NCBI GenBank assembly: GCA_004293675.1 | Contig: READ01000012.1 | Span: 87,673-151,672, forward strand | From: Betaproteobacteria bacterium | GTDB taxonomy: Bacteria > Pseudomonadota > Gammaproteobacteria > Burkholderiales > Casimicrobiaceae | DNA length: 64,000 bases | Direction of reading: 5' to 3' | Shown: in pieces, positions 63,543 through 64,000 of the stretch | Position numbering within the stretch: the first letter of the stretch is position 1 | Layout of the letters: the number at the start of each line of letters is the position of its first letter | Notes under the pieces: generated by a model | What the model saw: only the letters and a program-made list of their open reading frames with translations | Databases searched by the model: none | Told to the model about the DNA's origin: nothing | Translations under genes and position numbers: made by a program

Positions 63543-64000
63543 TCATATTTGGATGGCTGCATGAGACCCCGCCCACTGCTTCATCGTTCGTCGGAAATCC
63601 TCGATACTGAAGGCGCTGAGAGGCGAGTCGACGAGTAGCTTGCCCACGCCGATGACAGAAATCTCAGGGCGATCCTTGCGATTGGTGAGCTGCAAATCGT
63701 ATTGCAGATGATGATTGATTGCGCACTGTCCGATCAGACGCAGTGCGAACTCGGCCAAGCTCGCAATGAGCGCGAGCACTGCCAAGCGCTCGGGTGTTCG
63801 GCTCGCGCTGTTGGATAGCCCCAAACCAAATCGCGCGTTCTTGGTATCTCGAAAGGCCTGCTCGATCTGCATGCGCTGCGAGTAGATCGAAACGATGCTG
63901 CGAGCCGTCACGTGCGACAGCGAGCTCGACACGGCCAGCAACCATGGCTCGCCCTGCGCGCGCGCCTGCTTTTTGCTGTGATTGCTGCGGCTCTTTTGAC
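63543..64000 (-). CDS. IS4-family transposase, C-terminal part (cut by window edge)
   Basis: About 152 residues, open to the right edge. The Y-x2-R-x3-E-x6-K signature of IS4-type DDE transposases is visible in YSQRMQIEQAFRDTK. It then has FGLGLSNSASRTPERLAVLA and ends with MKQWAGSHAAIQI. The N-terminal catalytic Asp residues lie outside the window. It is 24 bp from the HUH transposase unit, so two different mobile elements are stacked at this edge. Confidence 0.87.
   Translation of the reverse strand, partial: QKSRSNHSKKQARAQGEPWLLAVSSSLSHVTARSIVSIYSQRMQIEQAFRDTKNARFGLGLSNSASRTPERLAVLALIASLAEFALRLIGQCAINHHLQYDLQLTNRKDRPEISVIGVGKLLVDSPLSAFSIEDFRRTMKQWAGSHAAIQI

Overview
The window is a chromosomal segment of moderate to high GC from a Gram-negative bacterium, most likely a betaproteobacterium of Burkholderiales type. 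The basis is a Burkholderiales-type trimeric porin, a Bug-family tripartite tricarboxylate receptor, the ECF sigma/NrsF pair, a split carAB-greA cluster and ordinary proteobacterial housekeeping genes (lysS, rho, trxA, ftsK, lolA, rarA, rpsT, murJ, fur, bamE, dapB, greA, carA, carB). A C-terminal dockerin-like tail on one exoprotein fits environmental betaproteobacteria. The genus is not determined.

Layout. 1-9.7 kb: end of a sterol desaturase-family gene, a TPR-GGDEF protein, a discoidin-domain exoprotein, a coiled-coil membrane protein, a tandem duplication of REP palindromes with REP-associated transposases, a PIN-like orphan, lysS and a PIN toxin-antitoxin pair. 9.9-18.7 kb: an RNA-repair island. 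One arm is nucleotidyltransferase-rtcB-rtcA. The other is a structured non-coding leader with two tandem tRNA-like modules and a run of hairpins, followed by a slipin. rtcR, the sigma-54 activator, is divergent from it. 18.9-22.1 kb: a TRAP transporter. 22.1-30.3 kb: DUF486 gene, M14 peptidase, and a LysR-flanked hydrolase-Bug receptor-sulfatase-porin operon. 30.3-42.4 kb: housekeeping block with a dCache diguanylate cyclase. 42.7-45.5 kb: an ECF sigma/NrsF regulon with divergent matching promoters, a secreted repeat protein and an hvfC-like gene lacking hvfB. 45.6-55.8 kb: fur, bamE, dapB, greA, and carA/carB separated by an ORF6N gene and a phosphatase. 56.3-61 kb: a proton pyrophosphatase fused to an OmpA-like domain, then a class C-type group II intron just after its terminator. 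61-64 kb: second PIN toxin-antitoxin module, a pilin accessory protein, a third HUH transposase and the end of an IS4-type transposase.

Most interesting system. Two sigma-54 promoters (16895-16911 and 13444-13460, both minus strand) share one architecture: a related 19-bp upstream site about 97-105 bp above the -24 box, a perfect-consensus IHF site 29-30 bp above it, and canonical -24/-12 elements. RtcR therefore probably controls both arms. The transcript from the first promoter runs through tandem tRNA-like modules (one with a 6-nt anticodon-like loop) and at least seven stable hairpins, several with GNRA or UUCG tetraloops, before the slipin gene. This looks like a dedicated RNA component of the RNA-repair response.

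The chromosome is also rich in small repeats: REP/BIME palindromes, an 'atctgcg' inverted repeat family, and an apparently undescribed AT-rich element of about 75-118 bp in at least eight intergenic sites.
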